This document shows positions 7,063 to 16,862 of a stretch of DNA of 47,491 nucleotides, in pieces. The position numbers and the translations under genes are program-made. Position 1 is the first letter of the stretch. Each line of letters opens with the position of its first letter. Origin of the DNA: Cohnella laeviribosi DSM 21336 (GTDB lineage: Bacteria; Bacillota; Bacilli; Paenibacillales; Paenibacillaceae); contig NZ_KB899840.1 in NCBI RefSeq assembly GCF_000378425.1, forward strand, positions 1 through 47,491, written 5' to 3'. The notes below the pieces were generated by a model. That model was not told the origin of the DNA. It was given only the letters and a program-made list of their open reading frames with translations, and did no database searches.

Positions 7063-8634
7063 ATGAGGCAGCAAAAACGCAAGACGGCAGCGGTGCTGTT
7101 GGCTTTGGCGGTATCGCTCGCGATGCTGGGCGCGTGCGGCAAGGACAGCGGCAAGTCCGCGCCCGCAGACGCGAAAGAAGCGAAGAAACCGGAAATCAGC
7201 GTTTCGATTTTCGACCGCGGCGAAGTGTCGGCGGAAGAGGGCAGCTACGAGAGCAACCGATGGACGAAATGGATCAACGAGAACGCGCCGGCGACGGTCA
7301 AGTGGATTCCGGTTCCGCGCAACCAGTCGCAGCAAAAGCTGAATACGCTTATCGCGGCGGGAGAAGCGCCCGACCTGATCTGGGAGTACGACCGCGCATA
7401 CATCTCGACGTTGGCTTCGCAGGGCGCGATCCAGCCGATCGATCAATACATCGACAAGTACAGCACGAGCTACAAAGCTTATTTGCAAGCTCATCCGGAG
7501 CTGAAACCGTACCTGACGATCAACGGCAAGCTGTACGCCGTCGCCTCGGTGCGCGGCATCGACACGATCGCGAACCACGGCATGTGGATTCGCCAGGACT
7601 GGCTCGACAAGCTGGGGCTGAAAACGCCGACGACGATCGACGAGCTGCTGGATGCGGCCCGCAAGTTCAAAACGGACGATCCCGACGGCAACGGCAAAGC
7701 CGACACGTACGGAATCGTTTTTAACGCCAACGGCTATCAAATTATGCGCAGCCTGTTCTTCACCCACGAGAATCAGTGGTATTTGAACGACGGCAAGCTG
7801 GAATTCGGCCGGATCGCGGACCGTTATGCCGATGTGCTCGCGTTTGAGAAGACGCTGTTCGACGAAGGTCTGATCGATCAGGAATATATTACGGACAAAA
7901 ACGCCCAACGCGCGAAGCAGTTCTGGACGACGGGCAAAGCCGGCATTTTCCTCGGATCGTGGGATATGCCGAACGAATACAGCGATTTGAAGAAAAACGA
8001 TCCGTCGGCGAAGCCGGTGGCGCTCGAGCCGGTCGCAACCCCGTACGGCAAAAACGGTCTGTACCAGGAAAACGCGCCGTACATTTACGTGACGTTCAAT
8101 AAAGACATGAAAGAACAGCAGGCCGAAGCGGCGGTCAAGTTCCTCGACTGGATGATCGACAAAGGCTGGCAGCCCCTCAAGCTGGGGGAGGAAAACGTCC
8201 ACTACAAGCTGGTGAACGGCGTGCCGCAAACGATCGATCCGCAAAAGTTTCGCCAGGAAGTCTTTTATGCCCGCGAGTACGCCGTGCTGAACCAGTATAG
8301 CCCGAAACCCGAATGGTTCCCGATTATGGCCGCGCAGGACCCGATTTCGCAGGAATACGCCAAGGCCAAGGCCGATTCGCTGACTGTCGCCATGAAAAAC
8401 AAATACCGCCGGGATATTCCGTTCAATCCGGATCTGCCGGAAGCGAACCAATTGATCTCCGCGTTCTCGCCGATCGCCGAGCAGATCGAGGCGAAGGTGG
8501 TCACGGGCGGAGCCCAGATGACGCCGCAGGCGGGGCTCGACGAGCTGCGCAAGGAATGGAAGCGGCTCGGCGGCGACAACGTCGAGAAGCTGGTGCAGGA
8601 ATGGTATGACCAGAACAAAGCGGGCATGAAGTAA
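7063..8634 (+). CDS. Extracellular solute-binding lipoprotein (sugar ABC transporter)
   Basis: A 523-residue family 1-like solute-binding protein. The N-terminus has a basic stretch, a hydrophobic core and the lipobox LGAC at about residues 22-25, so it is expected to be lipid-anchored outside the membrane. Segments such as GEAPDLIWEYDRAYISTLASQG and a Ca-loop-like DPDGNGKADTYG are typical of LplA/YtcQ-type binding proteins. It presents oligosaccharides to the two upstream permeases. The exact ligand cannot be read from sequence. Confidence 0.88.
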   Translation: MRQQKRKTAAVLLALAVSLAMLGACGKDSGKSAPADAKEAKKPEISVSIFDRGEVSAEEGSYESNRWTKWINENAPATVKWIPVPRNQSQQKLNTLIAAGEAPDLIWEYDRAYISTLASQGAIQPIDQYIDKYSTSYKAYLQAHPELKPYLTINGKLYAVASVRGIDTIANHGMWIRQDWLDKLGLKTPTTIDELLDAARKFKTDDPDGNGKADTYGIVFNANGYQIMRSLFFTHENQWYLNDGKLEFGRIADRYADVLAFEKTLFDEGLIDQEYITDKNAQRAKQFWTTGKAGIFLGSWDMPNEYSDLKKNDPSAKPVALEPVATPYGKNGLYQENAPYIYVTFNKDMKEQQAEAAVKFLDWMIDKGWQPLKLGEENVHYKLVNGVPQTIDPQKFRQEVFYAREYAVLNQYSPKPEWFPIMAAQDPISQEYAKAKADSLTVAMKNKYRRDIPFNPDLPEANQLISAFSPIAEQIEAKVVTGGAQMTPQAGLDELRKEWKRLGGDNVEKLVQEWYDQNKAGMK

Positions 8635-8707
8635 TCCGCGGCCGCCCGGCTTTCGCCGAAGCGCCGCGGCCGGGCGGGCTGTCCGCATTCGAGATGAGGT
8701 GAACCGC

Positions 8708-9763
8708 ATGAGCACCGCAAGAAATCATTCGCTGAGGGAGACGGCCGGACGCTTGTTCGCGTACATGACGGAAGATCACGCGGGCAACTGGGGACTGGAT
8801 TTCGACCAGTGGGACTGGGTTCCGGGAGTGGGCGTCATCGCGATTCGGGATTATTACGAGAGCACGGGCCGTACCGATGCGATGGATTTTCTCGTCCGTT
8901 GGGCGGAGAAAAACCGGGGCAAAGCGGGCGGCAGCCGGGCCGTCAATGCGATGGCGCCCTTTGCCGTGTTCCCCGAACTGCATCGTCATACGTCGGACGT
9001 CCTGTACCGGGATCTGGCGCTTGCGGCGGGAGAATGGCTGCTTAGGGAAGCCCCGCGCACCCGGGAAGGCGCTTTGGAGCATACGGTCACGGAAGCCGTC
9101 CAGTTCGCCGAGCAGGTATGGGCGGACACGGTGTTTATGGCCGTCCTGCCGCTGTCCGAGATGGCCAAGTCATACGGCAACCGCGCCTTCGCGGAAGAAG
9201 CGCTTCGCCAGCTGCTGCTGCATTACCGATTGCTTCGCGACGAGGAAAGCGCCGTTCTGTTCCACGGCTGGAACTGCGCGGCCGGGAATCATATGTCGGC
9301 GGCCCGCTGGACGCGCGCCAACGCATGGATCGCGCTTGCGACGCCGATGATCCTGGACAATATCCGCGGCCTGGTCCCGATTCCGCCGGAAGCGTCGGAC
9401 GGTTACCGGCGTCTGATTGACGGCTTGCTCGCGTTTGCGCAGCCGAGCGGTCTATGGCCGACGGTGCTGGACCGCAGCGGCTTTTATCCGGAAACGTCCG
9501 GGAGCGCGGGCATTGCGGCGGGTATTCTCCGGGGCGTCCGGAGCGGGTGGCTGGAGCCTTCCATGCGCGTCCATTCCGAAAGAACGATTGACGCGGTCAC
9601 GGCCGCGGTCGATGAGCGGGGCGAGGTGCGCGGCGTATCCGGCGGAACGCCGGTCCTGGAAAGCGTTGAAGCGTACAACGCGATTCCGCAATACCCTACG
9701 CTGTACGGCCAAGGGCTTGCCCTTATGCTGGTTTCCGAAGCGCTGCGGGGGGAAGGGGAATGA
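8708..9763 (+). CDS. GH105-type unsaturated uronyl hydrolase
   Basis: A 351-residue cytoplasmic enzyme without signal peptide, resembling YteR/YesR unsaturated rhamnogalacturonyl hydrolases (an alpha/alpha-barrel family). Family-like features are WDWVPGVGVIAI near the N-terminus, WADTVFMAVLP with the presumed catalytic aspartate at residue 140, LFHGWN, WTRANAWIAL, and ETSGSAGIAAG towards the C-terminus. The family removes the 4,5-unsaturated uronate left by polysaccharide lyases from the oligosaccharide end, by hydration. The ATG at 8708 is preferred because GAGGTG lies just upstream; GTG at 8699 is an alternative. The last codons overlap the next gene (ATGA). Its presence suggests that the imported oligosaccharide carries unsaturated uronic acid. 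Confidence 0.8.
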   Translation: MSTARNHSLRETAGRLFAYMTEDHAGNWGLDFDQWDWVPGVGVIAIRDYYESTGRTDAMDFLVRWAEKNRGKAGGSRAVNAMAPFAVFPELHRHTSDVLYRDLALAAGEWLLREAPRTREGALEHTVTEAVQFAEQVWADTVFMAVLPLSEMAKSYGNRAFAEEALRQLLLHYRLLRDEESAVLFHGWNCAAGNHMSAARWTRANAWIALATPMILDNIRGLVPIPPEASDGYRRLIDGLLAFAQPSGLWPTVLDRSGFYPETSGSAGIAAGILRGVRSGWLEPSMRVHSERTIDAVTAAVDERGEVRGVSGGTPVLESVEAYNAIPQYPTLYGQGLALMLVSEALRGEGE

Positions 9764-11475
9764 ATCCGGGCCACAGGGATGCCTTCGTCCGGGCCGTGGA
9801 GGCCATGCATGCGGATTACAACGAGCCGATCCGGATGCTGCGCCGTCCGTTCAAAAGTCCGGGTTACCATACGACCATCCGATCCGCCGAATTTGTGCAT
9901 CCGATCCGGGAGACGCTCGATTATGCGCTCGCTCTGCTGGACGGCGAATTCGCCGCTTACCGGCAGCGGTCATGGGACATTCTGGCGAACATAGTATCGC
10001 TTCAGGATCAAGATCCCGCCTCGCCTACGTTCGGCATCTGGCCCTGGTTTTACGAGGAGCCGATCGAGCGGATGGCGCCTCCGGACTGGAACTGGGCCGA
10101 TTTCTGCGGCAAGCGCTTGCTCTTTGCCGCGATTCGGCACGGCTCCGCTTTTCCGTCCGATTTGTCCGAAGCCGTCCGGAGGGCGGTGTTGAACAGCTGC
10201 GAAGCGATCCGCAGGCGGAATGTCGGTCCGGAATATACGAACATCGCGATCATGGGGGCGCTCGTTACGCTCGTCGCCGGAGAACATTACGCGGTCCCGG
10301 GCTTTGCCGAATACGGACTGAAGCGGCTGGAGCGGTTTTACGAGTATACCCGGGAACGGGGAACCTTTAACGAATACAACAGCCCGACCTACAGCCTGGT
10401 CGCCATCGAGGAATTGTCGGGTCTGGCCGCCTATGCGCAAAACCCGTCGGCGCGCAGATGGACGGAGGAGCTTCTGGACATGGCCTGGCGGATGGTGGCC
10501 GTTCACTTTCACCCGCTGCTGAAGCAGTGGTCCGGGCCGCACGGCAGGGCATACGATACGCTGCTGCCGGATGCCAAACTTTCCTTCCTGCAATTGGCAT
10601 GCGGCGGGGACGTCGAGCTGGCGGCTAGCGAGCGCTTCGTGTTCGAGCCGCCTTGGTTCGGCTTGAATATAAGCTGTCCTAAGCCGTATCGCGGTTGGTT
10701 CCGCGCCTATGACGGCGTGCGGGAGATCCGGCAGTTGGTGAACCGGGGATCGGACGGGTCGCAGGACAGATGGGCTGTTATGCATATGGAAGAACGTTTT
10801 TCGTTGGGCACGTTCACGCAGAACATCATGTGGAATCAGTGCCGCAATATGCTGGCTTACTTCGGGGTAGGCCCGGAAGCGTGCGCCTATGCGCGTCTGC
10901 GCGTGCTGCACGACGGCTACGATTTTTGCTCCGCCGTGTTCCGAAGCGAGCAGCGGGAAGGTCATGTGCTGTTCGGCATCCAGTTTGCGACGGACGGCGG
11001 CGGCCGTCATCCGGCATTGGACCCGACGCAAGGGAAGATCGCGGCTTCCGATCTGCGCGTAAGACTGGAAATCGGCGGCATAACGGAAGGAATGGAAGCG
11101 TATGCCGAAGGCGCGCAGGCAGGGCTGCGCGGGGAGAACCTTCATCTGGCCGTACGGACGCTGGCCGCGGCTTGGGACGGACGGCGAGGCTTCGAGTGGG
11201 AGCTGGCTCAGGAAGACGGGAGGATACACCTTGATTTTGTCTTTTATTCCGGGCCTGCGGCTACGATCGATTTGCGTACCGTGACCGAAGCCGGCGCGAT
11301 CTTTGCGTTTGCGATTTCGGAGCGCGCTCCCGTCTTCGACGCGGACGTGGAAGAGAAAGACGGCTTTATCCGCGCCCATTGGCGCATTCCGGGCAGGGCG
11401 CCGGCAAGCCTGCGCATCCGTATGCGTCCGGACGAACATCATCGGCTGCTGCTTGATCCGACTTCATTCATTTAA
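9760..11475 (+). CDS. Unrecognised 571-aa protein, possibly an alpha/alpha-toroid lyase or hydrolase
   Basis: I do not recognise the family with certainty. The protein has no signal peptide or membrane segment. Its N-terminal half (about residues 1-280) is helical and rich in W, Y, H and E, with GIWPWFYEEP, DWNWADFCGKRLL, YTNIAIMGALVTLVAG, FNEYNSPTYSLVAI and HGRAYDT, a pattern seen in alpha/alpha-toroid carbohydrate enzymes. The rest is predicted beta-rich, as in the heparinase/alginate lyase arrangement. It overlaps the GH105 gene by four bases (ATGA), so the two are translationally coupled and probably act on the same intracellular oligosaccharide. The next gene begins 12 bases after the stop. 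The conserved-looking N/Y/H residues would be candidates for the active site, but this is inference. Confidence 0.6.
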   Translation: MNPGHRDAFVRAVEAMHADYNEPIRMLRRPFKSPGYHTTIRSAEFVHPIRETLDYALALLDGEFAAYRQRSWDILANIVSLQDQDPASPTFGIWPWFYEEPIERMAPPDWNWADFCGKRLLFAAIRHGSAFPSDLSEAVRRAVLNSCEAIRRRNVGPEYTNIAIMGALVTLVAGEHYAVPGFAEYGLKRLERFYEYTRERGTFNEYNSPTYSLVAIEELSGLAAYAQNPSARRWTEELLDMAWRMVAVHFHPLLKQWSGPHGRAYDTLLPDAKLSFLQLACGGDVELAASERFVFEPPWFGLNISCPKPYRGWFRAYDGVREIRQLVNRGSDGSQDRWAVMHMEERFSLGTFTQNIMWNQCRNMLAYFGVGPEACAYARLRVLHDGYDFCSAVFRSEQREGHVLFGIQFATDGGGRHPALDPTQGKIAASDLRVRLEIGGITEGMEAYAEGAQAGLRGENLHLAVRTLAAAWDGRRGFEWELAQEDGRIHLDFVFYSGPAATIDLRTVTEAGAIFAFAISERAPVFDADVEEKDGFIRAHWRIPGRAPASLRIRMRPDEHHRLLLDPTSFI

Positions 11476-11487
11476 GGAGGATGAACG

Positions 11488-14400
11488 ATGAACGGTCGCA
11501 AGGTTCGATTTCGGATGCTGATCTGGCTGCTCACGGCGGCGTTGCTGCCTGCATTCGGAGCGCCCGTCCGCGCGGAGACCGCCCGCATTGTCGATCCGCT
11601 GAACGATTTCAGCCTCACGTACAAGCATTCGTGGAACGTCGGGCTGGACTCGTCCAACCCGGGCAATTTCGGCAACGATACGGCAAGGGCGGTTCGAAAC
11701 ACCACCGATCCCGGCTACTTTACCTATCAACTGGATACGGACGTGCAGCATTTTACGGTGGGCGCTTATTTTTGGACGGGAACGCCGGTCGTCGATCTCC
11801 GTTTTTTCGTCTCGCCCGACGGCGTAACCTACACGGAGTTTCCGGTTGCCGCGTACCCGTCCGGCAAGCCCGTGCAGAGCTGGCAGTTGTTCGTGTACGA
11901 AGGCGAAGGGCTTCCGGCTGGAACGAGGTACTTGAAACTTCAGTTGGAAGGCGCGGCCAAAGCGTGGACGCCGCAGGTTTCGAAGGTCATGATCAATGCG
12001 GGCACCGCTTCCGTTCAGGCGGATATTCCTTCGGGAACGATCCTGGACGGACCGGCGAAGCTGACGTTGTCCGCATCGGCGCCGGGGGCCGCGATTTATT
12101 ACAAACGGGACACCGACGCGCAATACACGCCGTACCAAGGGCCGATCGACATTGCATCCCAAACGGGCATCGATGCTTATGCGCAGGCGGACGGTCTCGA
12201 ACCGAGTTATCCGAAAACATTCAGATACTTTATGAAGTCGGATTTGCTGGTCGACCGCTACGGACAATCGATCAAAACGCCGTTTGCCGATAAAGTGTCG
12301 TCCGATCAGGAGCTTCAGGACGATCTTGAGCGGGACCGGACGTATTACGGGAGCTTGGCCGTTCCGGACGACCGGGACGGCTACGGCGGTTTGCTAGGCA
12401 GCGCGGCGGACTACGGTTTGCAAAAGACGGGCTTTTTCGCGATTCAGCAGGCAGGCGGACGGACGGTGATGACGGACCCGGACGGCAATATCTTTTTCAG
12501 CCTCGGCGTAAACGGGATTACGGCCAATGAAACATATACGCAAGTGACGGGAAGGGAAGGCATTTACGAATGGATTCCTTCGTTTACGGGGCCGTTCGCA
12601 ACGGCTTTCCGCGGCAATCCGAACGACTTCTCCTATTTCCTCGCCAATCGGATCAAGAAGACGGAACAGCCGTACGATGCGAACGCCTTCTTTGCGGAGG
12701 CCGTGGACCGGCTGCGCAAGTGGGGCTTCAATACGGCCGGCGCGTGGTCGGGGAGCACCGCTTCGGCGCAGCATTTTCCCTACGCGAAAATGCTGCCTTC
12801 GTCATCCGATATGGCGTGGGCTCAGGTGGATGGCCTGCATTATTTCGACATTTTCGCCGACGGGGCCGAACAGAAAATCGACGATGCGTTTGCGGCAAAG
12901 CTTCCGGCATGGAAGGACGACCCTTACTTGATCGGGTATTTCATGGAAAACGAGATTCACTTCCACAAAATCGCAAGCGCCATTCCCGCAGCCAAGGCGA
13001 GCAAGGTGGCCTCCAAGCGCAGGCTGGTCGATCTGTTGAAGGAAAAATACAACGGGGATATTGCAGCCTTTAATACCGCTTGGAACACGAATGCGGCCGA
13101 TTTTTCCGAGCTGTACGAAGCGCCGCTTAGCGCAGGAACGCCGCAGGCGCTGGATGATATGTACGACTTCATCGGGCTGTATGCGGATACGCTCTACGGC
13201 ACGGTGGCCAAAGTATTCCGCAAATACGATCCGAACCATCTGCTGCTGGGCGACCGCTGGCTGATCGGAGCGGTGCGCAACGAGCGCTTGCGCGACCTAT
13301 TGGCGGAGACGGCGGGAAAATATTTCGACGCGATCAGCATCAATTATTACGACCGGAACCTGGATACCGATTTTCTGCGCAGCGTCCATGACAAGTCCGG
13401 CGGCAAGCCCGTGCTGATTACCGAATTTAATTACGGCACGTCGGACCAGGGCTTGAACGGCGGCGTCGTTTCGGTCGAAACGCAGGACGAACGCCAGCTC
13501 CGGTACCGCAATTACGTCGAGCAGGCTGCGTCCCTCGGCTTCGTCATCGGCACGCATTGGTTCAACTACGTCGATCAGCCGCTCACCGGACGCTGGTGGG
13601 AGGGATATACGGGAGAACGGTATAACACCGGCCTTGTCAACGTCGCCGATCGACCGTACAAAACGTTCCTGCAAGGCGTCAAAACAAGCAACGACGATAT
13701 TTACAGCGTGCTCCTCGGCCAGCGGCCGCCGTTCCATTACGACTTCGGCGATCCGGTGTCGGGGGAGCCCCAATCGATCGACATTCCGCATCTGAACATT
13801 CCGCCGGTCATCGACGGCAACGGAGACCCGGCGTTCGAAGATGTTCCCGCCGTGCAGCTGACCGCTGCCAACCGCGTTGTCGGCGCGGGCGGCGATGACA
13901 TTCAGGCGGAATACCGCTTTGGCTGGGACGAATCGAATTTGTATGTGCTGGCGCAGGTGCGGGAACCGACTCCGATGCTGAACAGCTACCGCAACAGCAG
14001 CGTCTGGAAGGGCGACGGCGTCGAACTGTTCGTCGGTCCCGAGGACATCCAAATTCGCGAAGGGCTGCTGTCCAAAGACCGGCAGCTGATCATGAGCGCC
14101 GCCGTTGCGAACGGAAGCCCCTACTGGCGATGGTTCAATACGAGCGAACAGGCGGACATCCGCATGGCGGTGCAGCCGATGGACGGCGGCAGCGGCTATA
14201 CGCTGGAAGCGGCGGTGCCGTGGACGGCGCTTAACGTCAATCCGGCCCAAGGAAAAGAGATGCTGTTCGATTTCGGTTTTGACGACAGCGAGGACGGGAT
14301 CACCCGGATGCGGCAGTATATGTGGAACGGCACCGATGCCAATTCCGGGGACAGGGGACTGTGGGGAAATGCGGTGTTGGCCGGACCTGCGGACATGTAA
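11488..14400 (+). CDS. Secreted multidomain glycoside hydrolase (clan A, agarase-like) with CBM9-like C-terminus
   Basis: A 970-residue exported enzyme. A signal peptide ends near VRA/ET (after residue 29). A beta-rich region follows, then a CHB_HEX_C-type domain at about 178-241. The central (beta/alpha)8 domain shows GFFAIQ...DPDGNIFFSLGVNG, the acid/base candidate E489 in YFMENEIHF and the nucleophile candidate E646 in VLITEFNYG, as in GH-A enzymes related to beta-agarases. The C-terminus (about 771-970) resembles a CBM9-like carbohydrate-binding domain: PPVIDGNGDPAFEDVP and FGWDESNLYVLAQV. A strong AAGGAGG precedes the ATG. It probably attacks the polymer outside the cell, ahead of import. 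The polymer itself cannot be named. Confidence 0.75.
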   Translation: MNGRKVRFRMLIWLLTAALLPAFGAPVRAETARIVDPLNDFSLTYKHSWNVGLDSSNPGNFGNDTARAVRNTTDPGYFTYQLDTDVQHFTVGAYFWTGTPVVDLRFFVSPDGVTYTEFPVAAYPSGKPVQSWQLFVYEGEGLPAGTRYLKLQLEGAAKAWTPQVSKVMINAGTASVQADIPSGTILDGPAKLTLSASAPGAAIYYKRDTDAQYTPYQGPIDIASQTGIDAYAQADGLEPSYPKTFRYFMKSDLLVDRYGQSIKTPFADKVSSDQELQDDLERDRTYYGSLAVPDDRDGYGGLLGSAADYGLQKTGFFAIQQAGGRTVMTDPDGNIFFSLGVNGITANETYTQVTGREGIYEWIPSFTGPFATAFRGNPNDFSYFLANRIKKTEQPYDANAFFAEAVDRLRKWGFNTAGAWSGSTASAQHFPYAKMLPSSSDMAWAQVDGLHYFDIFADGAEQKIDDAFAAKLPAWKDDPYLIGYFMENEIHFHKIASAIPAAKASKVASKRRLVDLLKEKYNGDIAAFNTAWNTNAADFSELYEAPLSAGTPQALDDMYDFIGLYADTLYGTVAKVFRKYDPNHLLLGDRWLIGAVRNERLRDLLAETAGKYFDAISINYYDRNLDTDFLRSVHDKSGGKPVLITEFNYGTSDQGLNGGVVSVETQDERQLRYRNYVEQAASLGFVIGTHWFNYVDQPLTGRWWEGYTGERYNTGLVNVADRPYKTFLQGVKTSNDDIYSVLLGQRPPFHYDFGDPVSGEPQSIDIPHLNIPPVIDGNGDPAFEDVPAVQLTAANRVVGAGGDDIQAEYRFGWDESNLYVLAQVREPTPMLNSYRNSSVWKGDGVELFVGPEDIQIREGLLSKDRQLIMSAAVANGSPYWRWFNTSEQADIRMAVQPMDGGSGYTLEAAVPWTALNVNPAQGKEMLFDFGFDDSEDGITRMRQYMWNGTDANSGDRGLWGNAVLAGPADM

Positions 14401-14521
14401 GGGGGCAAAGCGAAGAACCTGCATGCGATTTGCCGGAAGGCACGGATGCGGAAACGCTGAACAACCGTTTCGTTTGTCGTTCGGTGTATGACCTGATTTC
14501 GCCGGAATGGAGTGGATGGCA

Positions 14522-16774
14522 GTGAAGCATGAGGTTGTCGAATCGGATATAACGGTCGTCGGAGGCGGGTTGGCCGGTGTCTGTGCGGCGGTGGCCGCAG
14601 CAAGGCTCGGACAATCGGTGTCGCTTGTGCAGAACCGCCCTGTGCTTGGAGGCAATTCGAGCAGCGAGGTGCGCGTATGGGTATGCGGCGCGACCGCTCA
14701 CGGCACGCACAGATATGCGCGCGAAACGGGAATTATGGGGGAAATGTTCATTGAAAACCAGTTCCGCAACATCGACGGCAACCCGTATATTTGGGATCTC
14801 GTGGTGCTGGAGACGGTGCTTGCCGAGCCCAACATCCGGCTGTTCCTGAACACGGACGTGCATGAGGCGGAGGCGGACGGCGACGGGGAAAACCGGACGA
14901 TTCGCTCGGTGACCGGCTGGATGATGGGCTCGGAGCGGAAGATCCGGTTTGAAAGCAAACTGTTTCTCGATTGTACCGGGGACGGGCTGATCGGTTTTAT
15001 GGCCGGAGCGAAATACCGGATCGGGCGCGAAGCGCGGCACGAATACAACGAAGATTGGGCGCCGCTTGCCGCCGACGACATTACGCTTGGCAGCACGCTG
15101 TTGTTTTACACGAAAGACGCGGGCCATCCGGTCAAGTACGTGCCGCCCCGCTTTGCCAAGGACATTGCGCAAACGACGATTCCGATGAAGCGGGTCATCC
15201 GAAGCGGCGACAACGGCTGCGCGTACTGGTGGATCGAATGGGGCGGGGAGCTCGATACGGTGCACGACAACGAGCGCATCCGCGACGAGTTGTGGTCGGT
15301 TATTTACGGCATTTGGGATTACATTAAAAACTCGGGCAAGTTCGACGCCGACAATATGACGCTCGAATGGGTAGGCGCGGTGCCGGGCAAACGGGAGTAC
15401 CGCCGTTTTGTCGGCGATTACGTGCTGAACCAGAACGACATTGTGGCGCAGCGGCTGTTCGACGACCGCGTCGCGTTCGGCGGCTGGTCGATCGACCTGC
15501 ATCCGCCGCAGGGGGTGTACTCGACGGAGAGCGGCTCCAAGCATATGCACATGGACGGCAATTACCATATCCCGTTCCGCTCACTCTACTCCGTCAATGT
15601 GGCCAACCTGCTGTTCGCCGGCCGAAATATCAGCGCCACCCACGTCGCGTTCGGGACGACGCGCGTGATGGCGACGTGCGCGATCATGGGCGAAGCCGCC
15701 GGTACCGGCGCTGCGCTGTGCGTGCAGAAAGGCGTGACGCCGCGCGAGCTGCATGCCCGCCACATGCGCGAGCTGCAGCAGGTTCTGCTGCGCCAGGACG
15801 CATCGGTTCTCGGCCTGCGGAACGAGGACCCGGACGATTTGGCGCGCGCGGCGGCGGCAATCGCCTCGAGCACGCTGACACGGTTGGCCGTCGAGCGCTC
15901 GGCCGAGACGTTTCCGCTTGCCTCGGACGTTGGCTTGCTCGTACCGGTGGAGCCTGCGCTGGACGGGCTCGAGCTTCTGATCGACGCGTCCGCCGACACG
16001 GAGCTGGCCGCCGAGCTTTGGAGCACCGGCCGCCCCGAAAACTATGTGCCTCATACGCTGCAGGCGTCCGCCGCCGTCAAGGTAGCAAAAGGCGAAAAAC
16101 AATGGGTGAGACTGAACCTCTCCTGGCGGCCGGACACGGCGCAGAACGCGTTTATCGTGATCAAGGCGAACGCAAGCGTCGCGATTCACGTTTCCGACCG
16201 GCCGTTGACCGGAGTGCTCTGCTTCCAGAAAGGAGCGGAGCCGCTTGCGGCCAAAGAGCTGGAAAACCATCGGCTCGAACAGCCGGTCGTACAGTGGAGC
16301 ATGCGCCGGTTCGTCCGCAGGCCGTTCTGTTTCCGCGTAACGTCGCCGACCGAAGCGTTTGCGCCGGCAAAAGCGATCGACGGCTATCACCGGCCGTACG
16401 GCGGCCCCCACATGTGGTCTTCGGCGGAAATGGCCGACGGCAGGCCGGAATGGCTCGAACTGAGTTGGCCGCGGCCGGTCACCGTGCGCACCGTGCAGGT
16501 GACGTTCAACGACGATGTAAACGAGGACTTGATCAACCTGCATCATCATCGGACGCCCTTCGAGGTTATCCCGGAGTTGGCCAGAGATTACCGGATCGAA
16601 GCCTATGTCGGCGGGCTGTGGACGACGGTCGCCGAAGACCGAAGCAATTACAAGCGCAGGCGCATCCACAAGTTGGACGGCTCGGTTGTAACCGACCGGC
16701 TCCGCCTGGTCATCGAGTCGACTAACGGCGGCCCCCGTGCCGAAGTGGTGGAGATTCGGGCGTACGAGAAGTAA
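14522..16774 (+). CDS. FAD-dependent oxidoreductase with discoidin-like C-terminus
   Basis: A 750-residue protein (from GTG at 14522; ATG at 14507 is possible but has no ribosome binding site, whereas GGAG lies nine bases before the GTG). An N-terminal Rossmann motif DITVVGGGLAGVCAAVAAARLG binds FAD, followed by NRPVLGGNSSSEVRVW, LFLDCTGDGLIGFMAGA and near residue 360 LFAGRNISATHVAFGTTRVM, all typical of the FAD_oxidored family common in polysaccharide loci. The last 200 residues look like a discoidin/F5-F8-type beta-sandwich. No signal peptide is seen. It is the last gene of the carbohydrate operon, just before a terminator. It may oxidise a sugar or derivative; the substrate is unknown. Confidence 0.75.
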   Translation: MKHEVVESDITVVGGGLAGVCAAVAAARLGQSVSLVQNRPVLGGNSSSEVRVWVCGATAHGTHRYARETGIMGEMFIENQFRNIDGNPYIWDLVVLETVLAEPNIRLFLNTDVHEAEADGDGENRTIRSVTGWMMGSERKIRFESKLFLDCTGDGLIGFMAGAKYRIGREARHEYNEDWAPLAADDITLGSTLLFYTKDAGHPVKYVPPRFAKDIAQTTIPMKRVIRSGDNGCAYWWIEWGGELDTVHDNERIRDELWSVIYGIWDYIKNSGKFDADNMTLEWVGAVPGKREYRRFVGDYVLNQNDIVAQRLFDDRVAFGGWSIDLHPPQGVYSTESGSKHMHMDGNYHIPFRSLYSVNVANLLFAGRNISATHVAFGTTRVMATCAIMGEAAGTGAALCVQKGVTPRELHARHMRELQQVLLRQDASVLGLRNEDPDDLARAAAAIASSTLTRLAVERSAETFPLASDVGLLVPVEPALDGLELLIDASADTELAAELWSTGRPENYVPHTLQASAAVKVAKGEKQWVRLNLSWRPDTAQNAFIVIKANASVAIHVSDRPLTGVLCFQKGAEPLAAKELENHRLEQPVVQWSMRRFVRRPFCFRVTSPTEAFAPAKAIDGYHRPYGGPHMWSSAEMADGRPEWLELSWPRPVTVRTVQVTFNDDVNEDLINLHHHRTPFEVIPELARDYRIEAYVGGLWTTVAEDRSNYKRRRIHKLDGSVVTDRLRLVIESTNGGPRAEVVEIRAYEK

Positions 16775-16829
16775 ATCCTCATATCGCGCCGCACCGCCTC
16801 TCGCGCCGGTCTCCCTGCGGCATATCGAA

Positions 16830-16862
16830 CGCGCAGGACCCAGAGGTCCGGCGCGTTTTTTT
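16830..16862 (+). terminator. Intrinsic terminator of the carbohydrate operon, target of the group II intron
   Basis: The stem CGCGC-a-GGACC closes around CAGA onto GGTCC-g-GCGCG, followed by seven T residues. The intron's 5' end (GTACGCCC) abuts the T-run at 16863, the insertion preference described for class C introns. Confidence 0.85.
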
